Source of the DNA: Pseudoduganella plicata
Lineage (GTDB): Bacteria > Pseudomonadota > Gammaproteobacteria > Burkholderiales > Burkholderiaceae_D
Assembly (NCBI RefSeq): GCF_004421005.1
Contig: NZ_CP038026.1
Span: forward strand, 2,666,001-2,730,000
Reading direction: 5' to 3'
Length of the DNA stretch: 64,000 nucleotides
In this document: positions 9,801 through 17,073 of the stretch, in pieces
Position numbering within the stretch: the first letter of the stretch is position 1
Layout: every line of letters begins with the position of its first letter
The notes under the pieces: generated by a model
Told to the model about the DNA's origin: nothing
Databases searched by the model: none
What the model saw: the letters and a program-made list of their open reading frames with translations, nothing else
Translations under genes and position numbers: made by a program

Positions 9801-12381
9801 CCACCGTATTAGGCGCCAACTCAATGGCTTCTTCCTTAGCGAATCAAGACAAGGACTTTCAATGCCTCCGTCCGGGAGCACTTTCGCCGACAAGGTCGCA
9901 AACTGCATCCTCGTGCTAGAGAATGGAAGAGATGTGTCGGTTGGCTTGCAATTTGCCCCGAATGTGCATGCGGTCTCCAGCATGGTCGAGGAGCATAACG
10001 CCGGCTTCGTCGCTGTATCGTCATCCGCCATTGACCCCGCTTGCTTCCTCGGTGGCTGGATACCAGGTACTTACTTATGGGACTTCGACCTGCCGTCGTA
10101 TTCGCAGCGTGCAGGGGACACTAGTGGCTACTATCTGCTATCGCAGGTAAAGGAAGCCGACCGTGACGCGTTGGCGCGTGTACTTAAACCAGTCCTGGGC
10201 AATTCTCCGCTCGACGATACGGGACTCGGGGAAGTCCTACTCGAGGTCGCAAGACGAGGCATCCCTACCGTGCGTGGGCTTTCCGGAGACGACACTGGCG
10301 CCACCGGCGATCTGGGACTCTTCCTAGCTGCCCGGTTACTGCAGGACCAATTCCGTACGACCGGCAACTTGGATAGCCTGCTGCCTATCCTCTCGGGCAC
10401 TGGTGATGATGCGTGTATTGCACTCGTTATACCTGTCGACCCTTTCAGGGGTTATCTTTCGGATCTCACTCGATCCCTAGGCAACGGGAGGAAGGACATA
10501 TCGTTGTCGCGGCCGGACTTGCTCGTCGTCGGCATGCAGGTCAATGGGTGCGGTGTTCGGATTCGTCTTACCCCTATCGAAGTCAAATGCCGGCAAAGTA
10601 GCGTCCTTTCCGTGGCCGACTCCAAGGACGCCCTGGGACAAGCGAAGGTGCTGTCCTCCCTCCTGCATTCGATGCAGGTGAAAGCTTCCACCTCTGCGGT
10701 CTGGAAGCTTGCACTTCAGCACTTGTTGTTATCAATGGTTGGGTTCGGCATGCGAGTCTACAGCCAGCACCAACTCATTGCACAACAACAGCGACTCTGG
10801 GCGAGCTACCACGAGCGCATTGCCGCATCGTTACTGGAGGCGGAGCAGTCGTCTATTGAAATCGACGACAAGGGACGGCTTATCGTAGTCGATAATTCAC
10901 CGGAAAGCGCTGCACGCGACAACGATGGAGATGGATTTGCCGAGACCATCGTGATCTCGACCTCAGGCGCCAGGGAAATGATTGCTGGCGACGCGCAGGA
11001 ATTCTATGCCAAGGTACGTGCCAAAATCGGACATTGGGCGCTGCTCCCGAAAACGCCTGTGGATGCCGCGATCGCAGGTTCCACGGGCTCAGCCTTATCT
11101 GGGCGCACTCCCGTTCCCGAACACCCGTCTATCGCCCAGCCGGCTGCGCCGATTAGCCCCACCGACAGTTCCAGCGTCACCGACATTGCAATCATCACCG
11201 CTGTGGACGAGCCCTCCGAACCCGCGCCGGAGGCAGGGCGATCAATCAGCTCGCAATGCAGCGGCATCCTCCTATCGGTAGGGCACACTGTCGATGGCTT
11301 TGAATCAAGGCAGCTATCGTTGAACATCTCTGATACCAGGCTCAACCAGCTAAACATTGGCGTCGTCGGCGATCTCGGTACTGGCAAGACCCAGTTGGTC
11401 AAGTCTCTTATCTACCAAATCGCCAAGGCCCGTAAAGAAAACCGTGGCATCAAGCCGCGCTTTCTCATCTTCGACTACAAGCGGGATTACAGCAGCCCCG
11501 AATTCGTCGAGGCTACCGGCGCCAAGGTCGTCAAGCCTCGCCACCTCCCACTTAACCTGTTCGACACGGCCTTGATTGGCGAATCTCCCGCGCCGTGGCT
11601 CGACCGGTTCCGGTTTTTTGCCGATGTCCTCGACAAAGTCTACACCGGAATCGGGCCTGTCCAGCGGGATAAGTTAAAAGGGGCGGTGCGCAGTGCGTAC
11701 GATTCGAGCACGCAAGGTAGCCAGCCGACAATCTACGATATTCATTCCAGGTACCGGGATCTGCTCGGAACTAAGTCGGACTCGCCAATGGCGATTATCG
11801 ACGACCTCGTAGACATGGAGATATTCGAACGCGATCCCACGAAAACCAAGCCGTTCGACGAGTTCATGGATGGGGTCGTTGTGGTTTCGCTAGACGCAAT
11901 GGGGCAGGATGATCGAAGCAAGAACTTGCTTGTGGCTATTATGCTGAATATGTTTTACGAGAACATGCTCCGGACGCCAAAGCGGGCGTTCGAGGGCACG
12001 GATCCCCAGCTCCGCGTCGTCGACTCCTACCTTCTGGTGGACGAAGCAGATAACATCATGAGGTATGAGTTTGACGTGCTGCGTAAGTTGTTGCTGCAGG
12101 GGCGTGAGTTCGGGACAGGGGTGATTCTGGCGTCGCAGTACCTTAGACATTTCAAGACAAGCACGACAGACTATCGGGAACCCCTGCTGACCTGGTTCAT
12201 CCATAAAGTGCCGAACGTCGCTGCAGCGGAACTCGGCGCGTTAGGTTTCACTTCAGATCTAGGCGACCTGTCCGACAGGGTAAAAACCCTGCAAAATCAC
12301 CACTGCCTTTATAAGTCTTTCGACATTGCGGGGGAAGTGATCAGGGGGGCGCCATTCTACGAAATAGTGAAGGGCAGCTAG
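6838..12381 (+). CDS. 1847-aa nuclease/ATPase-like protein, DptH-like
   Basis: This is the largest gene in the window. The C-terminal third carries a HerA/FtsK-type ATPase: Walker A GDLGTGKT at residues 1511-1518 and Walker B LLVDEAD at 1732-1738 (Asp1735, Glu1736). Upstream is a PD-(D/E)xK-like signature, RPDLLVV then PIEVK, with Asp1227, Glu1248 and Lys1250 at typical spacing; this suggests a restriction-type nuclease fold. A Pro/Ser-rich linker (about 1395-1465) separates the two parts. The first 1200 residues have no motif I recognise. The start codon overlaps the previous stop as ATGA. Size, position and the terminal ATPase match DptH of phosphorothioation-dependent restriction. It is the probable DNA translocating and cleaving effector; the nuclease assignment rests on motif reading only. 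Confidence 0.75.
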   Translation: MNRLVHALANIVRTKVLDATQGRTGGKLESRFIFHGPPLELLEGVFQELAKDGGIHVERADHSAPTLIPVLLQLPADKMAGPNPGIGFSGKCDEGHLLDIRNDPVNPSFLALVPPGQHNNRSVTSTTDEFGISPASNRVYADFEAWWDDGFMQDLLDKGLQAAGLGDELSNARLFARRAAEAVDEMDAHKGTRMAAWRLVSRIFSIPDASDDLTPSSALALACGVPPLSGGGISKIQLDILGSVAEELADGFRTGIERIASAAPEPDKDALCGFLAHIQATCDVPTAFERATQAFYLPSGASVLEAAPSWWSYLDTDRWAGLLSEGAGDEDAEGELSIVCKNGIIPASRGIPAIVHGEVELSIAISDLARTGQVQATLLGGSYGKLGKSVTIDGAMQAQEADDPPKGIHKSPITYKVQSGSRRPATVKVISLAAWTPGIVVTSRMATKLSPPRKPRKASAGSDWESTLSLPGSGRYELLLLASEGIEIVEAACIGDDATEVLDEARTSLPVHTIRDGEYQVEIEAEGKYQLDVTFRRLGVKCIETCMVLITCEETREEGCRSEFERLIRQNRQHLDRLDGKSIVQLDRNARVSSLQSWLLDERHIEKSFIPIVLSDDYAGVWAPPDWTGENGPILSNARFLHDPRPSASRFCPPRGFVEARKAIAARIRSSTEDELGLVESSPLGKWLAVDLDFRAIVETYLDAYASWLESDRDVACWVDSIAVCGREAGGRTLARIPDAIILSPLHPLRFAWHCLAQQVLQDAVDGSGDTPCPAASILDPDCIPDILTMSLQSPGASQGIDRADFLSVECNSDYWSVLWNGARLAAIPSRSQQAPFDGMFGLKVGGISSGFSPAQVGRALEDVSDLLAAKSVLSLVITGGGGTTDACNEGLATWCTRRFGSDDKTAPRQAVGPRMIDVYDTRPPALRPDQATIANLSEDTENHVRWFEKRPPGTRPDLGIIAQLDSTQPEAVEVGMRSPLGLGGLIRHRIRRQLNGFFLSESRQGLSMPPSGSTFADKVANCILVLENGRDVSVGLQFAPNVHAVSSMVEEHNAGFVAVSSSAIDPACFLGGWIPGTYLWDFDLPSYSQRAGDTSGYYLLSQVKEADRDALARVLKPVLGNSPLDDTGLGEVLLEVARRGIPTVRGLSGDDTGATGDLGLFLAARLLQDQFRTTGNLDSLLPILSGTGDDACIALVIPVDPFRGYLSDLTRSLGNGRKDISLSRPDLLVVGMQVNGCGVRIRLTPIEVKCRQSSVLSVADSKDALGQAKVLSSLLHSMQVKASTSAVWKLALQHLLLSMVGFGMRVYSQHQLIAQQQRLWASYHERIAASLLEAEQSSIEIDDKGRLIVVDNSPESAARDNDGDGFAETIVISTSGAREMIAGDAQEFYAKVRAKIGHWALLPKTPVDAAIAGSTGSALSGRTPVPEHPSIAQPAAPISPTDSSSVTDIAIITAVDEPSEPAPEAGRSISSQCSGILLSVGHTVDGFESRQLSLNISDTRLNQLNIGVVGDLGTGKTQLVKSLIYQIAKARKENRGIKPRFLIFDYKRDYSSPEFVEATGAKVVKPRHLPLNLFDTALIGESPAPWLDRFRFFADVLDKVYTGIGPVQRDKLKGAVRSAYDSSTQGSQPTIYDIHSRYRDLLGTKSDSPMAIIDDLVDMEIFERDPTKTKPFDEFMDGVVVVSLDAMGQDDRSKNLLVAIMLNMFYENMLRTPKRAFEGTDPQLRVVDSYLLVDEADNIMRYEFDVLRKLLLQGREFGTGVILASQYLRHFKTSTTDYREPLLTWFIHKVPNVAAAELGALGFTSDLGDLSDRVKTLQNHHCLYKSFDIAGEVIRGAPFYEIVKGS

Positions 12382-12409
12382 ATGTCATATTGGGTTATGC
12401 GAACGAAGC

Positions 12410-12895
12410 GTGGTTGATTCTCTTACTCCGGCACAGCGATCCGAACGGATGTCGCGTATCCGTGGCCATGACAGCAAACCCGAGCTTGCCCTGCGGCGTT
12501 CACTCCACCGGCTCGGATTGCGCTACAAGCTACATGTCAAGGATCTGCCTGGCAAGCCCGATCTGGTTTTTCCACGCTACAAGGTAGTTGTATTCGTCCA
12601 CGGCTGCTTTTGGCATCGGCATCAGGGCTGTAAGATCGCAACGACCCCGAAGAGCAATACTCAGTTTTGGGTTGAGAAGTTCGGGAAGAACGTCGCGCGA
12701 GATTCACGCGTTACGGCCACCCTCGTAGAACTGGGTTGGCGTGTTTTTGTCGCATGGGAGTGCGATTTAGCGCCTAGCAAGCTCGAATCTACCAGCAACC
12801 GGCTAGCGGCGGCCATCCGCGAAACGGTCGGTCAACCAGAACAAGGTGTTGACGTAGATTCGGAGCATAAATTGCGCCCAATTCTGGAACACTAG
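12410..12895 (+). CDS. vsr: Very short patch repair endonuclease
   Basis: Vsr nicks DNA 5' of the T in T:G mismatches that arise when 5-methylcytosine deaminates, so repair restores C:G. The 161-aa protein has the canonical length. Residues fall at the same numbers as in the E. coli enzyme: Glu25, Asp51, His64 and His69 for catalysis and metal binding, and the HGCFWH segment with the aromatic wedge (Phe67, Trp68). Cys66, His71, Cys74 and a late Cys in WECDL suit the structural zinc. The start is GTG at 12410, giving MVDSLTPAQRSERMSRIRG, the usual beginning of the family. It lies 28 bases after the effector gene. Its presence is a strong independent sign that the cassette's methyltransferases make m5C. 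Confidence 0.96.
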   Translation: MVDSLTPAQRSERMSRIRGHDSKPELALRRSLHRLGLRYKLHVKDLPGKPDLVFPRYKVVVFVHGCFWHRHQGCKIATTPKSNTQFWVEKFGKNVARDSRVTATLVELGWRVFVAWECDLAPSKLESTSNRLAAAIRETVGQPEQGVDVDSEHKLRPILEH

Positions 12896-12984
12896 AAGTC
12901 TCGACGGCTTCGTTGCAACTTGAGTGCTGGCTTGCCTGCCGCCCCGTCGCCAAAGCTTCTGGCGGGCATCACGTAGCCGAAAGA

Positions 12985-13510
12985 CGCCTACGATGACGCG
13001 CGCATATCGTCTGATTTGCGAGAACGCTTCTCGAGTAAATCGCGCAGCCATCGTTCGAAGTCGTTCAGCATTCGGTTTCGCATTGCCTTGGCCTGCCGCC
13101 GTTCGTCGGGCGGGCTTGCCTCTAATTTCGGCCTCGATGGCAGAGCTCGGCGATCCGCCGTAGCGTCTTGGTATACAAGGCAGACGGTTGGGCAGGGGAA
13201 CCAAACGGTCGGCGACGTCACATTGTCGCATAGCCAGTCGTCACGCACATAAGTCTACAGGCGTGCAAGACTAATCTTCCCGTCGTCGGGCGCCAGTATT
13301 GGAATCGGCGGGTCGTCGGCTTGCAGTTCCGGTCCTGCCAGCACATGACGACGATCGCATCGGCTAGTGGGCGAAGCAACCCGCTAGCCGCGCCAACCCA
13401 GCTCGCCAGCGGGCGCGATCGAGCTCGACGCCGCGCGGGCTTAAATTATGAAAGGGGGCACAGCGGCGGGTGATTGGCGACCTTGGCTGTCAACATGTGC
13501 GCCAGCAGAC
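12985..13510 (-). pseudogene. IS66 transposase TnpC, middle and C-terminal fragment
   Basis: Reading the minus strand from 13,510, LLAHMLTAKVANHPPL is followed by frameshifted pieces ASWVGAASGLLRPLADA and HVLAGPELQADDPPIPILAP, which match the TnpC helical and catalytic-core entry regions of IS66 transposases. Further on come VRDDWLCDN...AVWF-like text, AIEAEIRGKP in another frame, and PPDERRQAKAMRNR...LEKRSRKSD. At least three frame changes are needed. The assignment is from motif memory of the family. Confidence 0.7.
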
Positions 13511-13511
13511 C

Positions 13512-13584
13512 TGCCCACGAGACTGGGCCTAGTCATCCAGCTTTTTGCCGGGACCTAGCGTCCCGTGGGTAGATGTCTCGTGGG
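13512..13584. repeat. 12-nt inverted repeat at a rearrangement point
   Basis: TGCCCACGAGAC (13512-13523) recurs as its reverse complement GTCTCGTGGGCA (13573-13584). The left arm lies immediately beside the point where the minus-strand TnpC fragment begins. The right arm lies inside the 57-aa ORF. It may mark the inversion junction, or act as a stem at the 3' end of the small gene's transcript. Confidence 0.5.
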
Positions 13585-13702
13585 CACGAATGTCAGCACG
13601 GATTTCGTTGCATAGCTTCATGAACTCGGCTAACAGCACTTCGTCATTGAGCAGCTCGCGGATCGACTCAAGTAGCTCGGCGTCGGTATAATCTGTAGGC
13701 AT
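13529..13702 (-). CDS. Small acidic 57-aa hypothetical protein
   Basis: This ORF runs from ATG at 13,702 to TAG at 13,529 on the minus strand. GAGG lies about ten bases before the ATG. The product begins MPTDYTDAELLESIREL and ends LGPGKKLDD. It is strongly helical in appearance, rich in Glu, Leu and Asp, with one Cys and no membrane segment. It resembles the small helical companion proteins often found in integrative elements, but I recognise no family. It sits inside the segment that appears inverted with the IS66 relic, so its present neighbours may not be original. The coding call rests on the ribosome site, clean amphipathic composition and absence of internal breaks. Confidence 0.5.
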   Translation of the reverse strand: MPTDYTDAELLESIRELLNDEVLLAEFMKLCNEIRADIRAHETSTHGTLGPGKKLDD

Positions 13703-13899
13703 ATGTACCTCGGATAGAGCGTTGCTGGTGTGACGTAAAGTCTACACCAGCCGATGCCCGCGTACTACCCTTGGAAGATGCACGTAGCCGGCAAGCGTCA
13801 TCTCAGTACCGTCCAGACACCGATACCAACCCACTTCACGATAGTTCCCACTAAATTTTGGTGGGGCTACCGTGAAGAGTATCGGGGGTCAGTTCAGGC
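13703..13899. other. Flank of the IS66 relic
   Basis: No gene is supported here. The stretch contains the upstream region of the 57-aa ORF and probably the degraded left flank of the IS66 element. No 20-25 bp terminal repeat is visible. Confidence 0.35.
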
Positions 13900-14261
13900 A
13901 TGGAAAACAGCGGCCCACACTATACGTCGGCATTCAAGCGCAAGAGGTTGGAAGGCCTGCGATTAGAGCGTGTCCGTCTCCCAAGTGGCATTGGGATCAC
14001 GGCCTGATGCCAACATGGTCTTCGAGTGACGGCTACAACTGCGGGCCGCGCTGCTCAACGAAAGAAGCTGTAATGTTGCCGGTCGCGCTCGCTCCGATCG
14101 ATGCCGTGCGGCAGCCCACTGCACAAGGCACAGGCCGGATAAAGATCCGTTTAGGTGACACGGTGGTACGCATTGAACGCGCGTCAAATGCGTGCGGGCT
14201 CGGCGCCGTTGCGGAACTTGCAACGGTGAGCGGACTAGCGTCGCTACGCGCGTCCGGCTGA
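13900..14261 (+). pseudogene. IS66 TnpA-like remnant
   Basis: ATG at 13,900 begins MENSGPHYTSAFKRKRLE, like the YSxEFK start of IS66 TnpA helix-turn-helix proteins. The text then shifts frame to DANMVFE (compare NANMVFxW) followed by a stop. In a third frame GRIKIRLGDTVVRIE matches the conserved C-terminal IEIxLxxGxxVRV of TnpA. Three pieces in three frames show a dead gene. Confidence 0.65.
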
Positions 14262-14511
14262 CTGCTGGCGCACTCGACATGGGGCCCGGTTTCAACGGCC
14301 TAGCGGCGAAGGTGGAATCGGAATCATCAACTGAGGTGCTGGACCAGCGATGGCTTGTGCCGGCTGTTCCAGGCTTGAAGTGGGGGCGCTTCATTGGCCA
14401 CAAGCGACCAATGAGACCGTGTTGCTGAGTCAGGCGCGGCTTTCGATGCTGCTTGAAGGGTTTGACTGGCGCCGACAGGAGCGTACCGGGAAACCCGAGG
14501 CGGGCTTGTAA
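14262..14511 (+). pseudogene. IS66 TnpB-like remnant
   Basis: ALDMGPGFNGLAAKVE (near 14,268-14,315) matches the VDMRKGFDGLAA start of IS66 Orf2/TnpB. A deletion removes most of the middle. In another frame WPQATNETVLLSQARLSMLL and then EGFDWRRQERTGKPEAGL end at a TAA near 14,509, matching the WPQ...LSxAQLxMLLEGIDWRRP C-terminus of the family. Confidence 0.7.
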
Positions 14512-14559
14512 GCACAGCACTCGCGTAAACTCGGCGCACGCGCACAGCTGACCACCCCC

Positions 14560-15060
14560 GATGAGACTGACGCGCTTAAAGCGTTGCTGTTGGCGCGCGA
14601 CGAGCTGGTGGCCGCTAAAGGCGTAACTCAATACGCGCGCCGCCGAGATCGAGCATCTGAAGTTGCGGATCGCTAAGCTGCGACATACCGTCCAGACGCA
14701 AGTTCGATAACCTGATCGAAGCATTGGATTGCAGCTGGAAGACGTGCAGCCAATGAAGCGCAAGCGGCTCGCGAAATGCCTGCGTTTGGCCGGCCGCCAC
14801 GCGGCAAGCCGTGCGCAAGCCGTTGCCTGAACTCCTGCCGCGCGATGAAAAGTACACCTGCCGCGGTCTGACGCTTGCCTGGCCTGTGGCGGTGGTGCAA
14901 AAGTTGGGGGAGAATCTGGCCGCGCAGCTGGAGTACGTGCCAGCGAGCTAACGCGTGCATATATGCATCCAAAGCGGGCCTGCACCTGCTCGACGCGATC
15001 GTCCAGGCGCTGGCGCCCAGCCGTCCGATCGGCAAGCGAAATCCGGCCATTGCTTACCTC
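14560..15060 (+). pseudogene. IS66 transposase TnpC, N-terminal fragment
   Basis: DETDALKALLLARDELVAAK and, in another frame, AEIEHLKLRIAKLRH match the leucine-zipper-like N-terminus of IS66 TnpC. Downstream, KPLPELLPRDEK, a zinc-ribbon-like region now out of frame, QLEYVPAS and PSRPIGKRNP follow the family order. The similarity ends near 15,055, exactly where the minus-strand fragment at 13,510 would continue. Confidence 0.7.
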
Positions 15061-15090
15061 CGGCCACCATCAGGACGATCACCGACGCTA

Positions 15091-15330
15091 CTAATCCTTC
15101 AACAGCAGGTAGGGCTTCACTCCTAATGCCCTGGCAATTTTCTCGACGTTATCGAGCGACACGTTTCGAGCCCGACGTTCGACATGGGCGATGAACGTCC
15201 TGTGCAAGCCTGCCTCGAACGCCAACATCTCTTGCGACCAACCTTTCTCACCACGCAGGCGGACCATATTGCCAGCCAGCACGGCACGTACTGAAGGCTC
15301 ATGGAAGGGTGTGTTCGCTAGAGATTGCAT
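15091..15330 (-). CDS. XRE-family helix-turn-helix regulator
   Basis: This is a 79-aa single-domain DNA-binding protein. The central helix-turn-helix reads MVRLRGEKGWSQEMLAFEAG, then LHRTFIAHVERRARN, then VSLDNVEKIARALGV, the usual Cro/C1-type pattern. It ends YLLLKD, a common end for small repressors of this family. It is divergent from a putative secreted protein across about 100 bases that contain two GTCACAA words (15340-15346 and 15376-15382), which may be operator half-sites. Small XRE proteins often control mobile-element or restriction genes; here the target is not evident. Confidence 0.85.
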   Translation of the reverse strand: MQSLANTPFHEPSVRAVLAGNMVRLRGEKGWSQEMLAFEAGLHRTFIAHVERRARNVSLDNVEKIARALGVKPYLLLKD

Positions 15331-15433
15331 CTACACAGTGTCACAAGCTGGAGCTTTTAAGTCAGCCGTGTTTACGTCACAATCTCATCTTATTGCAACC
15401 GTCATGTACATTTGTCCTGAGAAAGAATTTCCC
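15331..15433. promoter_or_regulatory. Divergent promoter region with repeated GTCACAA
   Basis: This short region separates the divergent XRE gene and the secreted-protein gene. GTCACAA occurs at 15340-15346 and again at 15376-15382 in the same orientation, 36 bases apart (about 3.4 helical turns). It could be an XRE operator. No strong sigma-70 box pair is obvious. Confidence 0.3.
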
Positions 15434-15976
15434 GTGAAAAACGTTATACAACTTACCATTTTTCTAACCTGTCTCGGCTGGGTTCCCACACTTAGTGCGG
15501 CATCGACGAAAACGGAGGCTGTCAAGGCCGTGCCAGATGAAACTGCGCTTGCCGCGACAAGGGCGCTCCGGAAGCTTGAGTCGAAGATCGAGGTTGGGGT
15601 GACGCGGACCAAATATGCCGAAGAGTTAGCTGACGTCGATTTCGCGATAACTGAATTTGAGGAAAGTGACTTCGGTAAAAAAGTTCCGAAGGCAGTGCTG
15701 GCATACAAGCTGGCGCTAGACAATCACCGCCAAGCAGCACGTGCATGGCAACTTTACATTGCGGCAGGTCCGAGATATCAGTTCATTGGGGATGGGCTTT
15801 CCAAGCTTTTGACGAAATACTGTCCTCTTCAAGAGGAAACGTTGCTGACCCTGCCGGAAAGAGCTTTAGACCCGTGTCTTGCTGACATCTGGAAACGCGC
15901 CGAAGAATTATCCGCAGAAGGCCGCTCGCTGATTGCTGAAAGCAGGCAGAAAGGAGTGAAAAGCGGTGGACGATAG
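15434..15976 (+). CDS. Putative secreted hypothetical protein
   Basis: The GTG at 15,434 gives a 180-aa product starting KNVIQLTIFLTCLGWVPTLSAAS after the initiator Met, a credible Sec signal peptide with cleavage near SAA. An in-frame ATG at 15,404 would add ten residues before the signal and is less likely. The mature part is helical and charged, with many Ala, Lys and Glu and one Cys pair (KYCPLQ and LDPCLADIW). It resembles small periplasmic or surface proteins, but I recognise no family. It is transcribed away from the XRE gene and is flanked by mobile remnants. A role in the defense cassette is not supported. Confidence 0.6.
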   Translation: MKNVIQLTIFLTCLGWVPTLSAASTKTEAVKAVPDETALAATRALRKLESKIEVGVTRTKYAEELADVDFAITEFEESDFGKKVPKAVLAYKLALDNHRQAARAWQLYIAAGPRYQFIGDGLSKLLTKYCPLQEETLLTLPERALDPCLADIWKRAEELSAEGRSLIAESRQKGVKSGGR

Positions 15977-16117
15977 CACGATCGGCAGCTATGGACGCCC
16001 CGCATATAGGTGAAGCCTCGACCGGCTTGGAGTTCAGCCCGATCTGGCTGAGCTAAACCAGTAAGCCGAAAATTCCGAAGTAATTCCTTTACGAGATTAT
16101 CAGTCCTAGAGGTACAT

Positions 16118-16768
16118 ATGACAAACGCGCAGAGCGTGACAATTACTGTCGCAGATGTGGCTGCCGCACTCGGAACCACAGAAAAATCAATGCTGCGTTC
16201 CTTGGCGCTAGTGGGTTGGAATATCCTGATGAACGATGCCTCGCGCTTAGCCCATCAAGAACATTTTGGGAAAATTAAGCAGGGCCCGGCCGGGACCGCA
16301 ACTAGACATGAGGGACCGAACTGGAGGCACGTTGTTCAGGCTGCCCAGCAATTGGTTCCGGACTCGATGCGGTCCGCGCCTAAACCATTGGGGACACGGC
16401 ATCAGGGTTTCCTATACGTGCTTTACGATAGCAGTGCAGGTCTGTGCAAGATTGGCCGAACAAAAACAACAAAAGGACAGCGCCAGCGGGTGCAGATGTC
16501 CGCACACGGCGGGATACTCGCCAATATTGTAAATGCGGAAGTCAGCAACTGTATAGAGGCTGAATCTCAATGCCATGATTATTTTAGCGAACGACGCAAG
16601 AATGGGGAATGGTTTGAGGTATCACCTGAGGAAGTAGTCCGCTATATCCAGGATTTTTTAAATCCGATGAGTATCGATTTTGAGAGCATAGAACTTCTGG
16701 AAAGGCTTGGCATACTCCAAGCAATAGCTCCAAAAGCTTCGTTATCAGCATCCTCCCTCTTAGCGTGA
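16118..16768 (+). CDS. T5orf172/MUG113-type GIY-YIG-like protein
   Basis: The 216-aa product has a C-terminal domain from about residue 105 that reads GFLYVLYDSSAGLCKIGRT, then a conserved Arg, then NCIEAESQCHDYFSERR and GEWFEVSPEEVVRYI. This is the arrangement of the T5orf172 family, a branch of the GIY-YIG nuclease superfamily common in phages and mobile elements. The N-terminus (ITVADVAAALGTTEKSMLRSLA) looks like a helix-turn-helix module. AGAGG precedes the ATG at 16,118. Such proteins are thought to be DNA-binding nucleases or phage regulators; its specific function is unknown. Codon use is AT-richer than the core. Confidence 0.75.
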   Translation: MTNAQSVTITVADVAAALGTTEKSMLRSLALVGWNILMNDASRLAHQEHFGKIKQGPAGTATRHEGPNWRHVVQAAQQLVPDSMRSAPKPLGTRHQGFLYVLYDSSAGLCKIGRTKTTKGQRQRVQMSAHGGILANIVNAEVSNCIEAESQCHDYFSERRKNGEWFEVSPEEVVRYIQDFLNPMSIDFESIELLERLGILQAIAPKASLSASSLLA

Positions 16769-16839
16769 TTGCAGGGGTGAAGGCGTACGATAGTGCGCCT
16801 TCACTTGCGGAACGTATTTCGCCTATCAAGACGGGGACG

Positions 16840-17073
16840 TCAAGCAGACTCTGACATTTTCAGTACCTCGACAAGTTTCAGTACAGAGAGGGTCCAGACC
16901 TTGATGACTTTTATCTCTGCAGCTCGCATTCCGTGCCGGCGCCAGCGTTGCGCTGCCTTTGCTTTGCCTTCGGTAGTCTTCGGGCCAGTGGAACGCAGCC
17001 ACGGCTTTGTGCGTTGTATCAATTCGCGTCGTGCTTGCCTCTGGTCGGGCGTCAACGTTGGGGACTTACGCAT
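16840..17073 (-). CDS. Small basic hypothetical protein (STGPKT motif)
   Basis: The 77-aa product starts MRKSPTLTPDQRQARRE and contains TKPWLRSTGPKTTEGKAKAA followed by QRWRRHGMR. The W-x-STGP-x-T-x-EGK-x...HG pattern recurs in small uncharacterised proteins of plasmids and integrative elements. The ATG at 17,073 is preceded by AGGAG; a GTG at 17,079 is a possible alternative. It overlaps the end of the upstream 114-aa gene by eight bases, so the two are probably translated together. Highly basic composition suggests nucleic-acid contact; no further function can be assigned. Confidence 0.6.
   Translation of the reverse strand: MRKSPTLTPDQRQARRELIQRTKPWLRSTGPKTTEGKAKAAQRWRRHGMRAAEIKVIKVWTLSVLKLVEVLKMSESA

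Larger units (their letters stand above)
12985..15075. mobile_element. Decayed and rearranged IS66-family element
   Basis: Pieces of all three IS66 genes are recognisable but carry several frameshifts and stops. TnpA-like, TnpB-like and the first part of TnpC lie on the plus strand (about 13,900-15,060). The middle and late part of TnpC lies on the minus strand (about 13,510 down to 12,985). The plus-strand TnpC piece stops just before the point where the minus-strand piece begins (LLAHMLTAKVANH). One inversion between about 13,510 and 15,060 would explain the layout. Terminal inverted repeats were not identified. The element cannot be active. Confidence 0.75.

Noticed and set aside
1..12895. 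Assignment to BREX, DISARM or canonical Dnd
   Set aside because: No PglX/PglZ/BrxC, no DrmA/DrmB helicase or DUF1998 protein, and no DndABCDE genes are visible. Only the three-gene restriction half of Dnd has a counterpart.
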